DNA from: Campylobacterota bacterium
Lineage (GTDB): Bacteria > Campylobacterota > Campylobacteria > Campylobacterales > QNZT01
Length of the DNA: 32,504 nucleotides
Assembly: GCA_022600175.1 (NCBI GenBank)
Contig: JAHZKW010000124.1
Span: forward strand, 1-32,504
Direction of reading: 5' to 3'
In this document: piece by piece, positions 13,972 to 22,466 of the stretch
How the letters are laid out: each line of letters begins with the position of its first letter
Position numbering within the stretch: the stretch's first letter is position 1
Notes under the pieces: generated by a model
Told to the model about the DNA's origin: nothing
Database searches by the model: none
What the model saw: the letters and a program-made list of their open reading frames with translations, nothing else
Position numbers and translations under genes: made by a program

Positions 13972-15720
13972 ATGTCTAAACATATTTTAACAATTATGCT
14001 ATTCATTGCATTTACCGTACTCAATGGTTGCGGAGGTAGTAGTTCAGCATCCGATAATACGACGCAGGATGCAACGGATAACAATACAGACTCTGCCCAG
14101 AGTGATCAGAGTGTTTCTGATCAAAATATAACTGATCATGCTTTGGCTGGAGATTATATATGGGAAAGTAGTGAAGAGATCTTGATCACGCTTGATGGAG
14201 AGACAATAACCACTTTAAGTAGCCAAGTAACGGTTGAGAGTAGTGTTGCTACAATCACGAAATCAGGTGTTTATCGATTGAGTGGGACACTCACAGATGG
14301 GCAAATCATTATTGATACGGATGATGAAGAGACGGTGCAATTGATTTTAGATGATGTATCAATTAGCAGTAGTACCAATGCCCCTTTAAATATTCAAAGT
14401 GCTGAAAAAACAGTTATAATTTTGGCTGAGGATACACAAAATATTCTCACCGATGCATCTGAATATGTTTTCGATGATCCTGAAGAGGATGAACCGAATG
14501 CTGCACTCTATAGTAAAGATGATTTAAGTATCTATGGAGGCGGTACACTTACCGTGCATGCAAATTATAATGATGGTATTACCAGTAAAGATGGCTTGGT
14601 TATTGATAGTGGTACGATTGTTATTGACTCAGTAGATGATGGTATCCGTGGAAAAGATTATCTGGTTGTCAAAGGCGGAGATATTACGGTGGATGCTTAT
14701 GGCGATTGTTTAAAATCTGACAATGAGGATGCTGATACGGGCTATATCTCTATTGAAGATGGTACATTTGATCTTACTTCTTATGAAGGTGATGGTATCG
14801 CGGCGGAATCTGACCTCTTTATCGCTAGCGGTGGGTTGACGATTAAAACAGCTGACGGAAGTACAACGTATCTTACCGAGGATAGCAACTCTATGAAAGG
14901 GATGAAGGCTGGTGATCAAATCATCATAGATAATGGTACTTTTAACCTTAATTGTGCAGATGATGCGATCCACAGTAACAATACCATCACTATTAATAAT
15001 GGAAACTACACCTTGTCTACTGCCGATGATGCGATCCATTCAGATATTGCGCTTACTATAAATAGTGGTACCATCACTATCAATGAATCATATGAAGGAA
15101 TAGAAAGCGGCACAATCACTATAAACGGCGGGACAATCTATGTCACGGCAAGTGATGATGGTATTAATGCCGCTTCTGATGAAGTGTCAAATAGATATTT
15201 ATATATCAATGGTGGATATATTGTGGTTGATAGTGAAGGTGATGGGATCGATGTCAACGGTATGATGCAGATGACTGACGGAACAGTCATTATCCACGGT
15301 CCTATTGCAAGTAATAATGGCGCATTGGATTATGATATGCAGTTTTCTCTGCAAGGTGGTTTACTTGTTGCGGTAGGCAGCTCGAGAATGGCACAAGCAC
15401 CTAGTAGCTCTTCAACACAGTATACTGTCAGTGCAACGTTCAACAGTACACAAAGTGCAAACACGCTAGTACATATCCAAGATAGTAGCGGGAACAGTGT
15501 ACTCACTTTTGAACCTAAAAAAGCGTATGAGTCTTTAATCTTCTCTTCTGCTGATTTGGTGTATGGAAGTGGATATTCGATCTATTTAGATGGAACTGAT
15601 ACAGGTACACAAAGTGATGGTCTTTACCAAACAAGTAACTACACACCGGGAACGCTTTTTGATAGTTTTACGATTTCTAGTATGATTACATCAATTAACA
15701 CAGCACAAAATAGAAGATAA
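13972..15720 (+). CDS. Lipoprotein of the Cthe_2159-type carbohydrate-binding family
   Basis: 582 residues. A lipoprotein signal (IAFTVLNGCGG, lipidated Cys near 20) is followed by a Ser/Asp/Thr linker. A long right-handed beta-helix-like region then repeats short strands such as TITINNGNYTLSTADDAIHS and DDGI. This pattern matches the Cthe_2159 carbohydrate-binding family (DUF4353), calcium-dependent polysaccharide-binding proteins at the cell surface. It begins a plus-strand operon with a Spy-like protein and a two-component system, 10 bp before the Spy-like gene. AAGGAG lies before the ATG. No link to nitrogen fixation is evident. Confidence 0.8.
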   Translation: MSKHILTIMLFIAFTVLNGCGGSSSASDNTTQDATDNNTDSAQSDQSVSDQNITDHALAGDYIWESSEEILITLDGETITTLSSQVTVESSVATITKSGVYRLSGTLTDGQIIIDTDDEETVQLILDDVSISSSTNAPLNIQSAEKTVIILAEDTQNILTDASEYVFDDPEEDEPNAALYSKDDLSIYGGGTLTVHANYNDGITSKDGLVIDSGTIVIDSVDDGIRGKDYLVVKGGDITVDAYGDCLKSDNEDADTGYISIEDGTFDLTSYEGDGIAAESDLFIASGGLTIKTADGSTTYLTEDSNSMKGMKAGDQIIIDNGTFNLNCADDAIHSNNTITINNGNYTLSTADDAIHSDIALTINSGTITINESYEGIESGTITINGGTIYVTASDDGINAASDEVSNRYLYINGGYIVVDSEGDGIDVNGMMQMTDGTVIIHGPIASNNGALDYDMQFSLQGGLLVAVGSSRMAQAPSSSSTQYTVSATFNSTQSANTLVHIQDSSGNSVLTFEPKKAYESLIFSSADLVYGSGYSIYLDGTDTGTQSDGLYQTSNYTPGTLFDSFTISSMITSINTAQNRR

Positions 15721-15730
15721 GGAGATATTT

Positions 15731-16165
15731 ATGAACAAGTACATTATGATTACACTTTCCAGTATGCTAGCACTGCAAACTGTGTTGTTTGCTTTTCCAA
15801 ATGAGAAAGAACCTGGTAGAATGATGCCACCGCCTCCACAGCAAAATCAGCATCATAACGAAGCCTCATCTGTTCAAAAACTTTTTGGAATGTTAGAGCT
15901 TACTAAAGAGCAGAGAAACAAGATTGAAACGTTTAGGAAAGAGAGTTTTGCAAATCAGCCAGATGAACATGAAGCATTTAGTGATAAAAGTTTTGATAAA
16001 GAGAAATATATTACACTTATTAAAGCGAAAAAGGAAGCGAAGTTAGTTGCAGAAGCGGATGTTATTGAAAAAATTTATAGTATTTTAACCGAAAAACAGA
16101 AAAATGATTTCAAAACGATTCTGGATATGCAAAAAATTTTAAAACAAAAAAAGAAAAAACATTAA
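15731..16165 (+). CDS. Spy/CpxP-like periplasmic protein
   Basis: 144 residues with a signal peptide (MNKYIMITLSSMLALQTVLFAFP), a Pro/His-rich linker (MMPPPPQQNQHH) and two LTxxQ-type motifs, LTKEQRNKI and LTEKQKNDF. These motifs define Spy/CpxP proteins, which are periplasmic chaperones or sensors of envelope or metal stress often controlled by a neighbouring two-component system. That fits the response regulator and kinase directly downstream. The C-terminus is very Lys-rich. AAGGAG precedes the ATG. Confidence 0.78.
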   Translation: MNKYIMITLSSMLALQTVLFAFPNEKEPGRMMPPPPQQNQHHNEASSVQKLFGMLELTKEQRNKIETFRKESFANQPDEHEAFSDKSFDKEKYITLIKAKKEAKLVAEADVIEKIYSILTEKQKNDFKTILDMQKILKQKKKKH

Positions 16166-16174
16166 AGAGAATTG

Positions 16175-16861
16175 ATGATTAAAATTGCAATGGTAGAGGA
16201 TGATAGTGACTTAGCTTACATGCTCACAGAGTATCTCAAAGACTTTGATATCATTGTAGAAAATTTTGAAGACCCTTATATTGGGCTTAGTGCTATTGGT
16301 CTAGGAGAGTATGATCTTGTGATTTTAGATCTTACGCTTCCAGGCCTTGATGGATTGGAACTGTGTAAAGAGATTCTTGAACGTTATCAACTACCGGTTA
16401 TTATCTCTAGTGCCAGAAGCGACATCAATGATAAAATAGTTGCTATGGAACTTGGTGCAGATGACTATCTGCCTAAACCTTACGATCCCAGGGAATTGGC
16501 ACTTCGTATTAAAACAATTATGCGGCGTATTGATAAATACACCCCTCCTGCACACAAAGATATTGACAACAAATATCATTTTATTTGTGATGAAGAGAAA
16601 AGAGAAATCACAAAAGATGGTACCCCAATCACTTTTACAGCTGCAGAGTATGCTGTTATGTCACTTTTTATCAAAAGAAGAGGTTTTATCATCAGCCGTC
16701 AGGAGATTGTAGAAGTGACTGCACTTTCACAAGGTATAGAAGCAAATGGCGGTAGTATCGCCGTCATTATCAACCGTATACGCCATAAAATTGAAGACGA
16801 CCCAAAACAACCACAGTTTTTAATTACAATACGTGGTATGGGATATAAATTAGATGAGTAA
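16175..16861 (+). CDS. OmpR/PhoB-family response regulator
   Basis: 228 residues. The receiver domain has the acidic pair EDD near residue 9, the phosphorylated Asp in LVILDLTLPGLDG (about residue 52) and Lys in YLPKPYDP (about 101). The C-terminal winged helix ends in NRIRHKIEDDPKQPQFLITIRGMGYKL. It resembles ArsR-type regulators of Campylobacterota. The ORF track begins with a TTG one codon earlier; the ATG at 16175 is preferred. Its stop overlaps the kinase start by 8 bp. Likely target: its own operon, through a site such as the inverted repeat upstream of the lipoprotein. Confidence 0.92.
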   Translation: MIKIAMVEDDSDLAYMLTEYLKDFDIIVENFEDPYIGLSAIGLGEYDLVILDLTLPGLDGLELCKEILERYQLPVIISSARSDINDKIVAMELGADDYLPKPYDPRELALRIKTIMRRIDKYTPPAHKDIDNKYHFICDEEKREITKDGTPITFTAAEYAVMSLFIKRRGFIISRQEIVEVTALSQGIEANGGSIAVIINRIRHKIEDDPKQPQFLITIRGMGYKLDE

Positions 16862-18101
16862 ATATTTAAAACTCCATTCACTTTTTTTTACTATCACACT
16901 CTTTTTTATAGTTTCATTGGCTGCTTTGCTAAGCGGGTTCTACTTTCTCTATGATATGGATCAAAATAGATTCAAGGAATATCAACAAAAACGTTATCAA
17001 CAAGTAATCCATACGGTACATACAAAGACACTGCATCATAGATTAAATGAGCAAAATGACCAACAAAGTTTTGCCATTTTTGATTTTAAACTGATTACAA
17101 ATTTAGCAAAAATAAAATCGATCATTGATAACCCAAAAATTAAATATATAAAAAGTGAAGGGAATGTTGATTTTTTTGAGTCTAAGACAGAGCGCTATCT
17201 CTTGATAATATCACCTGTTTCCTACATACTGTTACATGATATTATGACAAAAACTGTTGATGATCAAAATACTATACTTATTTTTACCCTCTTAACAATA
17301 CTTTTTATCCTACTTTATTTATTGACAATTAAAAAAATCTATCCTATTAAAACACTCTATCACGATATCCAACGGCTAGGGGAAGGTGACTATAACATAC
17401 GATACGCTACGGATAAAAAAGATGAAATTTCACAACTTGCCAATGCATTTGAAAAGACTGCAAAGAGATTAAAAAACTACAAAGAATCAAGAAATGTTTT
17501 TATACGAAATATAATGCATGAACTCAAAACACCTCTTGCAAAAGGTAAGTTTCTTATGGAGCTTCCCCACAATGAGTATAACAAAACAAAAATGAGGGAA
17601 GTTTTTTACCGTTTAGAGAATCTGATAAATGAGTTTGCTCTGGTTGAGTCTCTCATCACAACTGAGAATACTTTGCAAATCAAAAAATATTACTTAAGTG
17701 ATATCTTAGACAATGCAATTGATATCTTAATGTGTGATGACAATCATGTGTTAAAAGATATAGATGAACAGATGATGATAGTTGCTGATTTTAAACTTTT
17801 GAGTATTGCTCTAAAAAACTTAATAGATAATGCCATCAAGTACTCACCAGAAAAAAAAGCCTATATCACTACACAAAATAGTGATACTATCATGATAAAA
17901 AATAGAGGTGAAAAATTACCGTTATCGTTTGAAAAATATTGTGATCCGTTTTTTCAGCATCAAGATAAAAACAGCGGTTTTGGCTTAGGACTCTATATTG
18001 TTAAACATATACTTGATGCACACCATTATCAAATGGCTTACCGCTATCAAGATAAATACCATATCATTACTATCAAGCCTCTAGATTCTGCTAAAGGTTG
18101 A
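16854..18101 (+). CDS. Membrane sensor histidine kinase
   Basis: 415 residues. Two membrane helices (about 10-33 and 139-160) flank a periplasmic domain of about 105 residues with no motif I know. A HAMP-like linker (IYPIKTLYHDIQRLGEGDYNIRY) leads to the HisKA box with His222 in NIMHELKTPLAKG, then NLIDNAIKYSPE and GFGLGLYIVKH of the ATPase. It is the partner of the upstream response regulator, coupled by overlap. The architecture resembles ArsS of Campylobacter and Helicobacter. The signal could be an envelope or metal stress, given the Spy-like protein in the operon. Confidence 0.9.
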   Translation: MSKYLKLHSLFFTITLFFIVSLAALLSGFYFLYDMDQNRFKEYQQKRYQQVIHTVHTKTLHHRLNEQNDQQSFAIFDFKLITNLAKIKSIIDNPKIKYIKSEGNVDFFESKTERYLLIISPVSYILLHDIMTKTVDDQNTILIFTLLTILFILLYLLTIKKIYPIKTLYHDIQRLGEGDYNIRYATDKKDEISQLANAFEKTAKRLKNYKESRNVFIRNIMHELKTPLAKGKFLMELPHNEYNKTKMREVFYRLENLINEFALVESLITTENTLQIKKYYLSDILDNAIDILMCDDNHVLKDIDEQMMIVADFKLLSIALKNLIDNAIKYSPEKKAYITTQNSDTIMIKNRGEKLPLSFEKYCDPFFQHQDKNSGFGLGLYIVKHILDAHHYQMAYRYQDKYHIITIKPLDSAKG

Positions 18102-18118
18102 TAGTAGAAATTTATTTG

Positions 18119-18577
18119 TTATGCACCAAGATCCAACATTGTCCCACTGGTTTTACCGGTATACTCTTCAATTTGTGCCAATAACTCTTCTGCACTCAGT
18201 TCACCAGAGTCCACTTGACTTAAAATATCGTTAAAAAAAGACTGATCTTCTGAGGACATACTTGACATACTCATTGATGGGGGAGGAGGTGGCGGTGGCG
18301 GCGGAGCCATCTCTTCAGTACCTTCAATCTCCATAGGCTCTAACCCTGCTTCCTGCATAATCTCCATCGTCTCTTCAGTTGGAGGTATTTGGGCTTCTCT
18401 AAGTGCTTCACCAAGTGCCATATGGTCCTCTTGACTCATATTCTCCAAATCAAAACTACTTAGTATCTCCTCTAATGATTCTCTCTGTGCATCTGTCAAT
18501 GATTCTTGTTGCATACCTTTAGATTGCATACCCTGCATAGGTGGCATAGATCCTGACATACCTTGTATTTGCATCAT
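18119..18577 (-). CDS. Pro/Met/Glu-rich protein of unknown function
   Basis: 152 residues of biased composition. A Met/Gln/Gly start (MQIQGMSGSMPPMQGMQSKGM) is followed by an acidic helical segment (LTDAQRESLEEILSSFDLENMSQEDH), nine prolines in a row, then a second acidic helical segment (FFNDILSQVDSGELSAEELLAQIEEYTG). The two segments look like paired short repeats, vaguely EF-hand-like but without complete calcium loops. No signal peptide. Convergent with the kinase gene and divergent from the chemoreceptor. I do not recognise the family. Confidence 0.6.
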   Translation of the reverse strand: MMQIQGMSGSMPPMQGMQSKGMQQESLTDAQRESLEEILSSFDLENMSQEDHMALGEALREAQIPPTEETMEIMQEAGLEPMEIEGTEEMAPPPPPPPPPSMSMSSMSSEDQSFFNDILSQVDSGELSAEELLAQIEEYTGKTSGTMLDLGA

Positions 18578-18766
18578 ATACTCCTTTTTAAATATTTAAA
18601 ATCCTGATTAAAGATTTCATATATTCATTATCGGCACCAATTTTTAACACAATTTTAATATTTAAGCTTTTTATCATTTTTTTCACTAATATCTACATTA
18701 CTGATATATTAAAGTCAATTATATCTGATTTTGAAAGGTTCTAAACGAAAAAAATAACCATTTTTT

Positions 18767-18773
18767 CCGATAT
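18767..18773 (+). promoter_or_regulatory. Candidate sigma-28 (FliA) -10 box of the chemoreceptor
   Basis: CCGATAT, 33 bp before the chemoreceptor ATG. This matches the -10 core CGATWT typical of Campylobacter FliA promoters; a -35 match (TAAAC) upstream is poorly spaced. Confidence 0.35.
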
Positions 18774-18806
18774 ACATTTATAAGAATAACAATATTGGAG
18801 AGACAT

Positions 18807-19898
18807 ATGTTTAAAACCAAACATAACCAATCATCTAAGCACTCAGATGAATTTGCAAAAATGCAACAAGAGAATAGTGCACTTAAAGCACAAATCGAAC
18901 AACTCGAAGCACAGTTATCAAGTGAAAGAGCCTCAAACAGCAAAGCAAATGAAGATCAAAAATCAGCACAAGAACTTGTCAATACACTTATAGACAGCTA
19001 TGAAGACGGCACACGTTTTTTACAACATAACATTGAAGAGAACCTTGTCGGTCTTGAAGAGGTAAATCAACTCAATATACAAACATTTGATCAAATTGGC
19101 AGTGCTTTAGTCCAAACTGAGGAAGTTACTTCATCAGCAGAAAATATTCAACAATATACAGTTCAACTTCGCGACAGTTCAGCTTCATTAAATGATAGTG
19201 TTATCTCTATTGCAAATATCATCAATCTTATTAAGGATATTTCAGACCAAACCAATCTCTTGGCGCTGAATGCTGCGATTGAAGCAGCAAGAGCGGGTGA
19301 ACATGGTCGTGGGTTTGCCGTTGTTGCAGATGAAGTAAGAAAGTTGGCTGAAAGAACGCAAAAAGCAACGCAAGAAGTAGAGATCAACATCAGCGGTCTT
19401 AAGCAAAATGCCAACTATCTCAATGAAATCAGTGACACATTCAGTACACAAACCGAATCAATTAATAATCGCATAGAGCATCTAAATGGTAGTATAGATG
19501 AGATCAGTACCAATGCACAACGTGTTGTCGATAACTCTAAAAATATTACACGAGAAATCAATGTTGCCAATGGTAAAATTGACCATATTTTATTAAAGCT
19601 CTTATCTTATAAAGCACTCTTACAACATGAAAAAGTCACAATTCAAGACCATAACAGCTGTCGATTTGGACAGTGGTTTGCACAACTAGTAAAAGGTGAT
19701 CTGGCAACAAAAACACAAGCAGTGAACAGTATTTCCAAACACCATGAGAATGTACACCGTAAACTACAAAAAACTGTCGATGTTTTTGCACAACAAAACG
19801 ATTTTGGACAAAGTGTTGAACTGATCAAAGATGTAGAAAAATCTAGTAAAGCTGCATTTGAAGAACTTTTAAGTACTATCAAGGATATTCGCAATTAA
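18807..19898 (+). CDS. Soluble methyl-accepting chemoreceptor with C-terminal CZB domain
   Basis: About 363 residues and no membrane segment. An N-terminal coiled coil ([23 protein letters not shown]) leads to a short MCP signalling domain with the hairpin tip [41 protein letters not shown]. The C-terminal chemoreceptor zinc-binding (CZB) domain has the pattern [22 protein letters not shown] and KHHENVH. Such cytosolic receptors signal to CheA in response to zinc, redox or oxidant cues. The ORF track starts at a TTG at 18795; the ATG at 18807 with GGAG 7 nt upstream is the better start. It ends before a strong bidirectional terminator. Confidence 0.9.
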   Translation: MFKTKHNQSSKHSDEFAKMQQENSALKAQIEQLEAQLSSERASNSKANEDQKSAQELVNTLIDSYEDGTRFLQHNIEENLVGLEEVNQLNIQTFDQIGSALVQTEEVTSSAENIQQYTVQLRDSSASLNDSVISIANIINLIKDISDQTNLLALNAAIEAARAGEHGRGFAVVADEVRKLAERTQKATQEVEINISGLKQNANYLNEISDTFSTQTESINNRIEHLNGSIDEISTNAQRVVDNSKNITREINVANGKIDHILLKLLSYKALLQHEKVTIQDHNSCRFGQWFAQLVKGDLATKTQAVNSISKHHENVHRKLQKTVDVFAQQNDFGQSVELIKDVEKSSKAAFEELLSTIKDIRN

Positions 19899-19904
19899 TA
19901 CATA

Positions 19905-19933
19905 TAAGCAATAATGTTTTATTATTGCTTATA
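19905..19933. terminator. Bidirectional terminator between chemoreceptor and GNAT genes
   Basis: ATAAGCAATAAT/ATTATTGCTTAT, a perfect 12-bp stem with a 5-nt loop, followed on plus by an A/T-rich tract with TTTTTT. It lies between convergent genes. Confidence 0.85.
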
Positions 19934-19947
19934 AAATATTTTTTATT

Positions 19948-20598
19948 TTACATCTCAGTAATGATGTTATGTCGATACTTTTTACCTAACCAATTTTTAT
20001 CTTTATCAAACTGTTCATTTTCAGCTTCAGTCATTTTTTCACCATTTAGCTTGGTACGTTTATGAATTGTTTTTAGTTTGTTTCCGACTAACTCTTCATT
20101 GGTACTGTTTTTGACCATTGTACTAACACCTTTGAGGCCACTTTTTGGAAATGGTAGATCACAGTAGTAATCTCCAGCCGTATTAACTCCCCAATAGATA
20201 AAACCAAGCTTGTCATAAAACTGAAGTGCCCCAGGAACAGCACAAAACTTAAAACGCTTGACATTTAACAACATACTAAGATCAAACTGTTGAGATAACA
20301 ACTCTTTAGCATAGCCCAGTTTTCTAAATATATGTGGTGTAAATAGATTATGAATCGTGAGATATTCCAAGTATCGGTCACTCTTTCCAAAAAGGTATGA
20401 GAGGTGCTGCTCTTTTTCATCTACCAACACTAAACATTTATCTTTTTTCCAGTTAAAATGTTTATCCCACCAGGCAAGTGAATTTTCACCAAACCTTTTA
20501 CTCTTTGCATCACTGATCATATCAATGGAATCGATATAGTCACTGCGTGACAAGAGTATAGTCTTCATAAGATAAATGGCATTAGTATGAACCTTCAC
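19948..20598 (-). CDS. GNAT-type acetyltransferase downstream of nifK
   Basis: 216 residues as tracked (GTG start); an in-frame ATG at 20568 gives 206 and neither start has a strong Shine-Dalgarno. A GNAT-like core is visible: LVDEKEQHLSYLFG, then LFTPHIFRKLGYAKELLSQQF (acetyl-CoA loop) and CAVPGALQFYDKLGFIYWG, the usual C-terminal beta-hairpin. The last 60 residues are Lys-rich and outside the fold. Acetyl acceptor unknown. The 5' end overlaps the small Cys gene that follows nifK, so it is likely expressed with nifHDK. It is one of three acetyltransferase-domain genes in nif operons here. Confidence 0.72.
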   Translation of the reverse strand: MKVHTNAIYLMKTILLSRSDYIDSIDMISDAKSKRFGENSLAWWDKHFNWKKDKCLVLVDEKEQHLSYLFGKSDRYLEYLTIHNLFTPHIFRKLGYAKELLSQQFDLSMLLNVKRFKFCAVPGALQFYDKLGFIYWGVNTAGDYYCDLPFPKSGLKGVSTMVKNSTNEELVGNKLKTIHKRTKLNGEKMTEAENEQFDKDKNWLGKKYRHNIITEM

Positions 20599-20794
20599 CT
20601 ACAGATATGACAAAATTATTATCCACTTCAACCACATCAAACTCATGCTCACCGCAAAATGATTCATTGCACTGTTGTGCCCAAGCTCTGGCTACTCTAA
20701 GCGCATCTTCTTTGTCATCAAGTGTTTTGATTCTTGGCATTTTTTTACGATTTGCACATTTGCAGAGCTTTTCTACTACGATATGATGTTCCAT
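20582..20794 (-). CDS. Small Cys-containing protein after nifK
   Basis: 70 residues with four cysteines: CKC near the start (EKLCKCANRKKMPRI), then QQCNESFC, followed by a strand-like end EFDVVEVDNNFVISVGEG. I do not recognise the family. CxC plus CxxxxC could hold metal or an Fe-S cluster, but that is speculative. AAAGGA precedes the ATG. It follows nifK after 124 bp holding a hairpin, and overlaps the GNAT gene. Confidence 0.7.
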   Translation of the reverse strand: MEHHIVVEKLCKCANRKKMPRIKTLDDKEDALRVARAWAQQCNESFCGEHEFDVVEVDNNFVISVGEGSY

Positions 20795-20877
20795 ATTCGT
20801 CCTTTAAAATGATATAAAACATGTATTGCATAAAGTGTACGAGTAGAGTAAAGACAAAATTGTAGGAATACACGCCC

Positions 20878-20892
20878 CCCTCTTAGAGAGGG
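20878..20892 (-). promoter_or_regulatory. Hairpin after nifK
   Basis: CCCTCT/AGAGGG, 6-bp GC-rich stem with a 3-nt loop, 26 bp past the nifK stop. No U-tract follows on the minus strand, so it may protect the nifHDK mRNA 3' end or reduce read-through. Confidence 0.45.
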
Positions 20893-20918
20893 AGTGTTTC
20901 ACAATATAAGGAAGTAGA

Positions 20919-22466
20919 TTAACGAATCAAATCAAAGAAGTAGTCAGTTGACGCAATACCTTTAGTATCTTCGTCAAGTTGATCAAGTACTTTGTTTGTA
21001 ATCCATGTCAAGAGGTTAAGACCACCATCATAACCACTGATAGAGTATCTATGCAGATGGTGTCTATCAAAGATTGGGAAACCGATATAGATAAGTGGTG
21101 TTCCTGTATCTCTCATAAGCTCTTTACCGTAAGAGTTACCGATCATAAAGTCTACAGGCTCAGTGAAAAGTAGACTTCTCATATGCCATAAATCTTTACC
21201 AGCCCATACATTGAGGCTCTCTTTTGCAGGAGAAGTATCAAGCAGTGCTCTCATCTCTTCTTCCCACCCTTTTGGTGCATTGTGACACAATACATGCGTA
21301 GGCTCAGCACCCATCTCTAGTAAGAAAGAAACCACACCTAGAAGGAAATCAGGATCTCCCCAGATAGCAAATTTCTTACCGTGCATATATGGATAAGAAT
21401 CCTGCATTGCATCCACAAGACGTCCACGCTCAGTTTTAAGTTGTGCCGGAACCTCTTTACCTGTAAGCTCTGAAAGTTTCATGATAAACTCATCCGTACC
21501 TTTTAGTCCGATTGGGTTTAGCGTTACTTTCTCTTGCTTCCATCTTTTCATCAATTTCATCGTTTTGACAGTACTATACTTTTGAAGAGAGATTGTCGCT
21601 TTAGAGTTAGCACAATCCTTAGCATCTTCAATTTTTGTACCACCGGCAAACATTTGATATTCACCAGCTGGCATATCCCACTGATCAGAGTGGTCACCTA
21701 ACATAATGTAATCATAATCAAACGCTTCTACCATACTTTTTACAGATCTGATACTTCCGATATAAGTCTCAAAACCTGGGATGATGTTGATACGCTCTTT
21801 TTTGTTCTCTTTATCAACATTACCTTCTGTAAGTTGATTCATAGTACCTTGCATCATGTTGTCATAACCAGTGATATGAGAACCTACAAATGATGGCGTA
21901 TGTGCATAAGGGATCGGAAGAGATTCTGGAAGATCAACACCACCATCCTCTTCTCTCGCTGCCGTAGCAAATGCAAAAAGGTCATCACCGATAACTTCTG
22001 CCATACATGTTGTTGATACCATAATCATATCCGGCTTGTAGACTGCTGCACAGTTTTTTAAACCATCTTTCATATTAACAAGACCACCAAATACCGCTGC
22101 ATCTTCTGTCATTGAGTCAGAAACACAAGGAGTTGGTTCTTTAAAGTGTCTTGTAAAGTATGATCTAAAGTATGCAACACAACCATGACTTCCGTGAACG
22201 TAAGGCATGGTGTTTTCAAAACCAAGCGCTACCATCACAGCACCAAGCGGTTGACATGCTTTAGCTGGATTTACAGTGATCGCCTCACGAGCAAGGTTTT
22301 TCTCTCTGTATTCCCAGCCTTTTGTCCACTCTGCTACCTCTTTAACTTTTTCAGGGTTAACAGCACCCATTGCACCTTCAAACTGTTTTTTGTTTGCTAA
22401 TGTTTCTTGATATTCAGGTTTTAGAAACAGGTCTTTACCGTTTACTATATTTTCTACGTCTTGCAT
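20919..22466 (-). CDS. nifK: Nitrogenase MoFe protein beta subunit NifK
   Basis: 515 residues. P-cluster ligands are Cys71 (KACQPLGA), Cys96 (HGSHGCVAYFRSYFTRHFKEP) and Cys154 (STTCMAEVIGDD). The C-terminus DYFFDLIR is the normal NifK ending. NifK pairs with NifD in the alpha2beta2 MoFe protein that reduces N2. The N-terminus is of the short to medium type compared with Azotobacter (523 residues). The start overlaps the nifD stop by TAATG, giving coupled translation. Confidence 0.98.
   Translation of the reverse strand: MQDVENIVNGKDLFLKPEYQETLANKKQFEGAMGAVNPEKVKEVAEWTKGWEYREKNLAREAITVNPAKACQPLGAVMVALGFENTMPYVHGSHGCVAYFRSYFTRHFKEPTPCVSDSMTEDAAVFGGLVNMKDGLKNCAAVYKPDMIMVSTTCMAEVIGDDLFAFATAAREEDGGVDLPESLPIPYAHTPSFVGSHITGYDNMMQGTMNQLTEGNVDKENKKERINIIPGFETYIGSIRSVKSMVEAFDYDYIMLGDHSDQWDMPAGEYQMFAGGTKIEDAKDCANSKATISLQKYSTVKTMKLMKRWKQEKVTLNPIGLKGTDEFIMKLSELTGKEVPAQLKTERGRLVDAMQDSYPYMHGKKFAIWGDPDFLLGVVSFLLEMGAEPTHVLCHNAPKGWEEEMRALLDTSPAKESLNVWAGKDLWHMRSLLFTEPVDFMIGNSYGKELMRDTGTPLIYIGFPIFDRHHLHRYSISGYDGGLNLLTWITNKVLDQLDEDTKGIASTDYFFDLIR

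Noticed and set aside
18270-18305. GC-rich tandem CCN repeat in the Pro/Met-rich gene as a regulatory repeat
   Set aside because: It is the coding sequence of a nine-proline run in frame; no sign of another role.
20826-20842. TCGTACACTTTATGCAA upstream of the small gene after nifK, resembling the nif element
   Set aside because: It has CG instead of AG at the -24 position and lies inside the presumed nifHDK operon, so it was kept out of the set of nine; it may still be a weak internal promoter.
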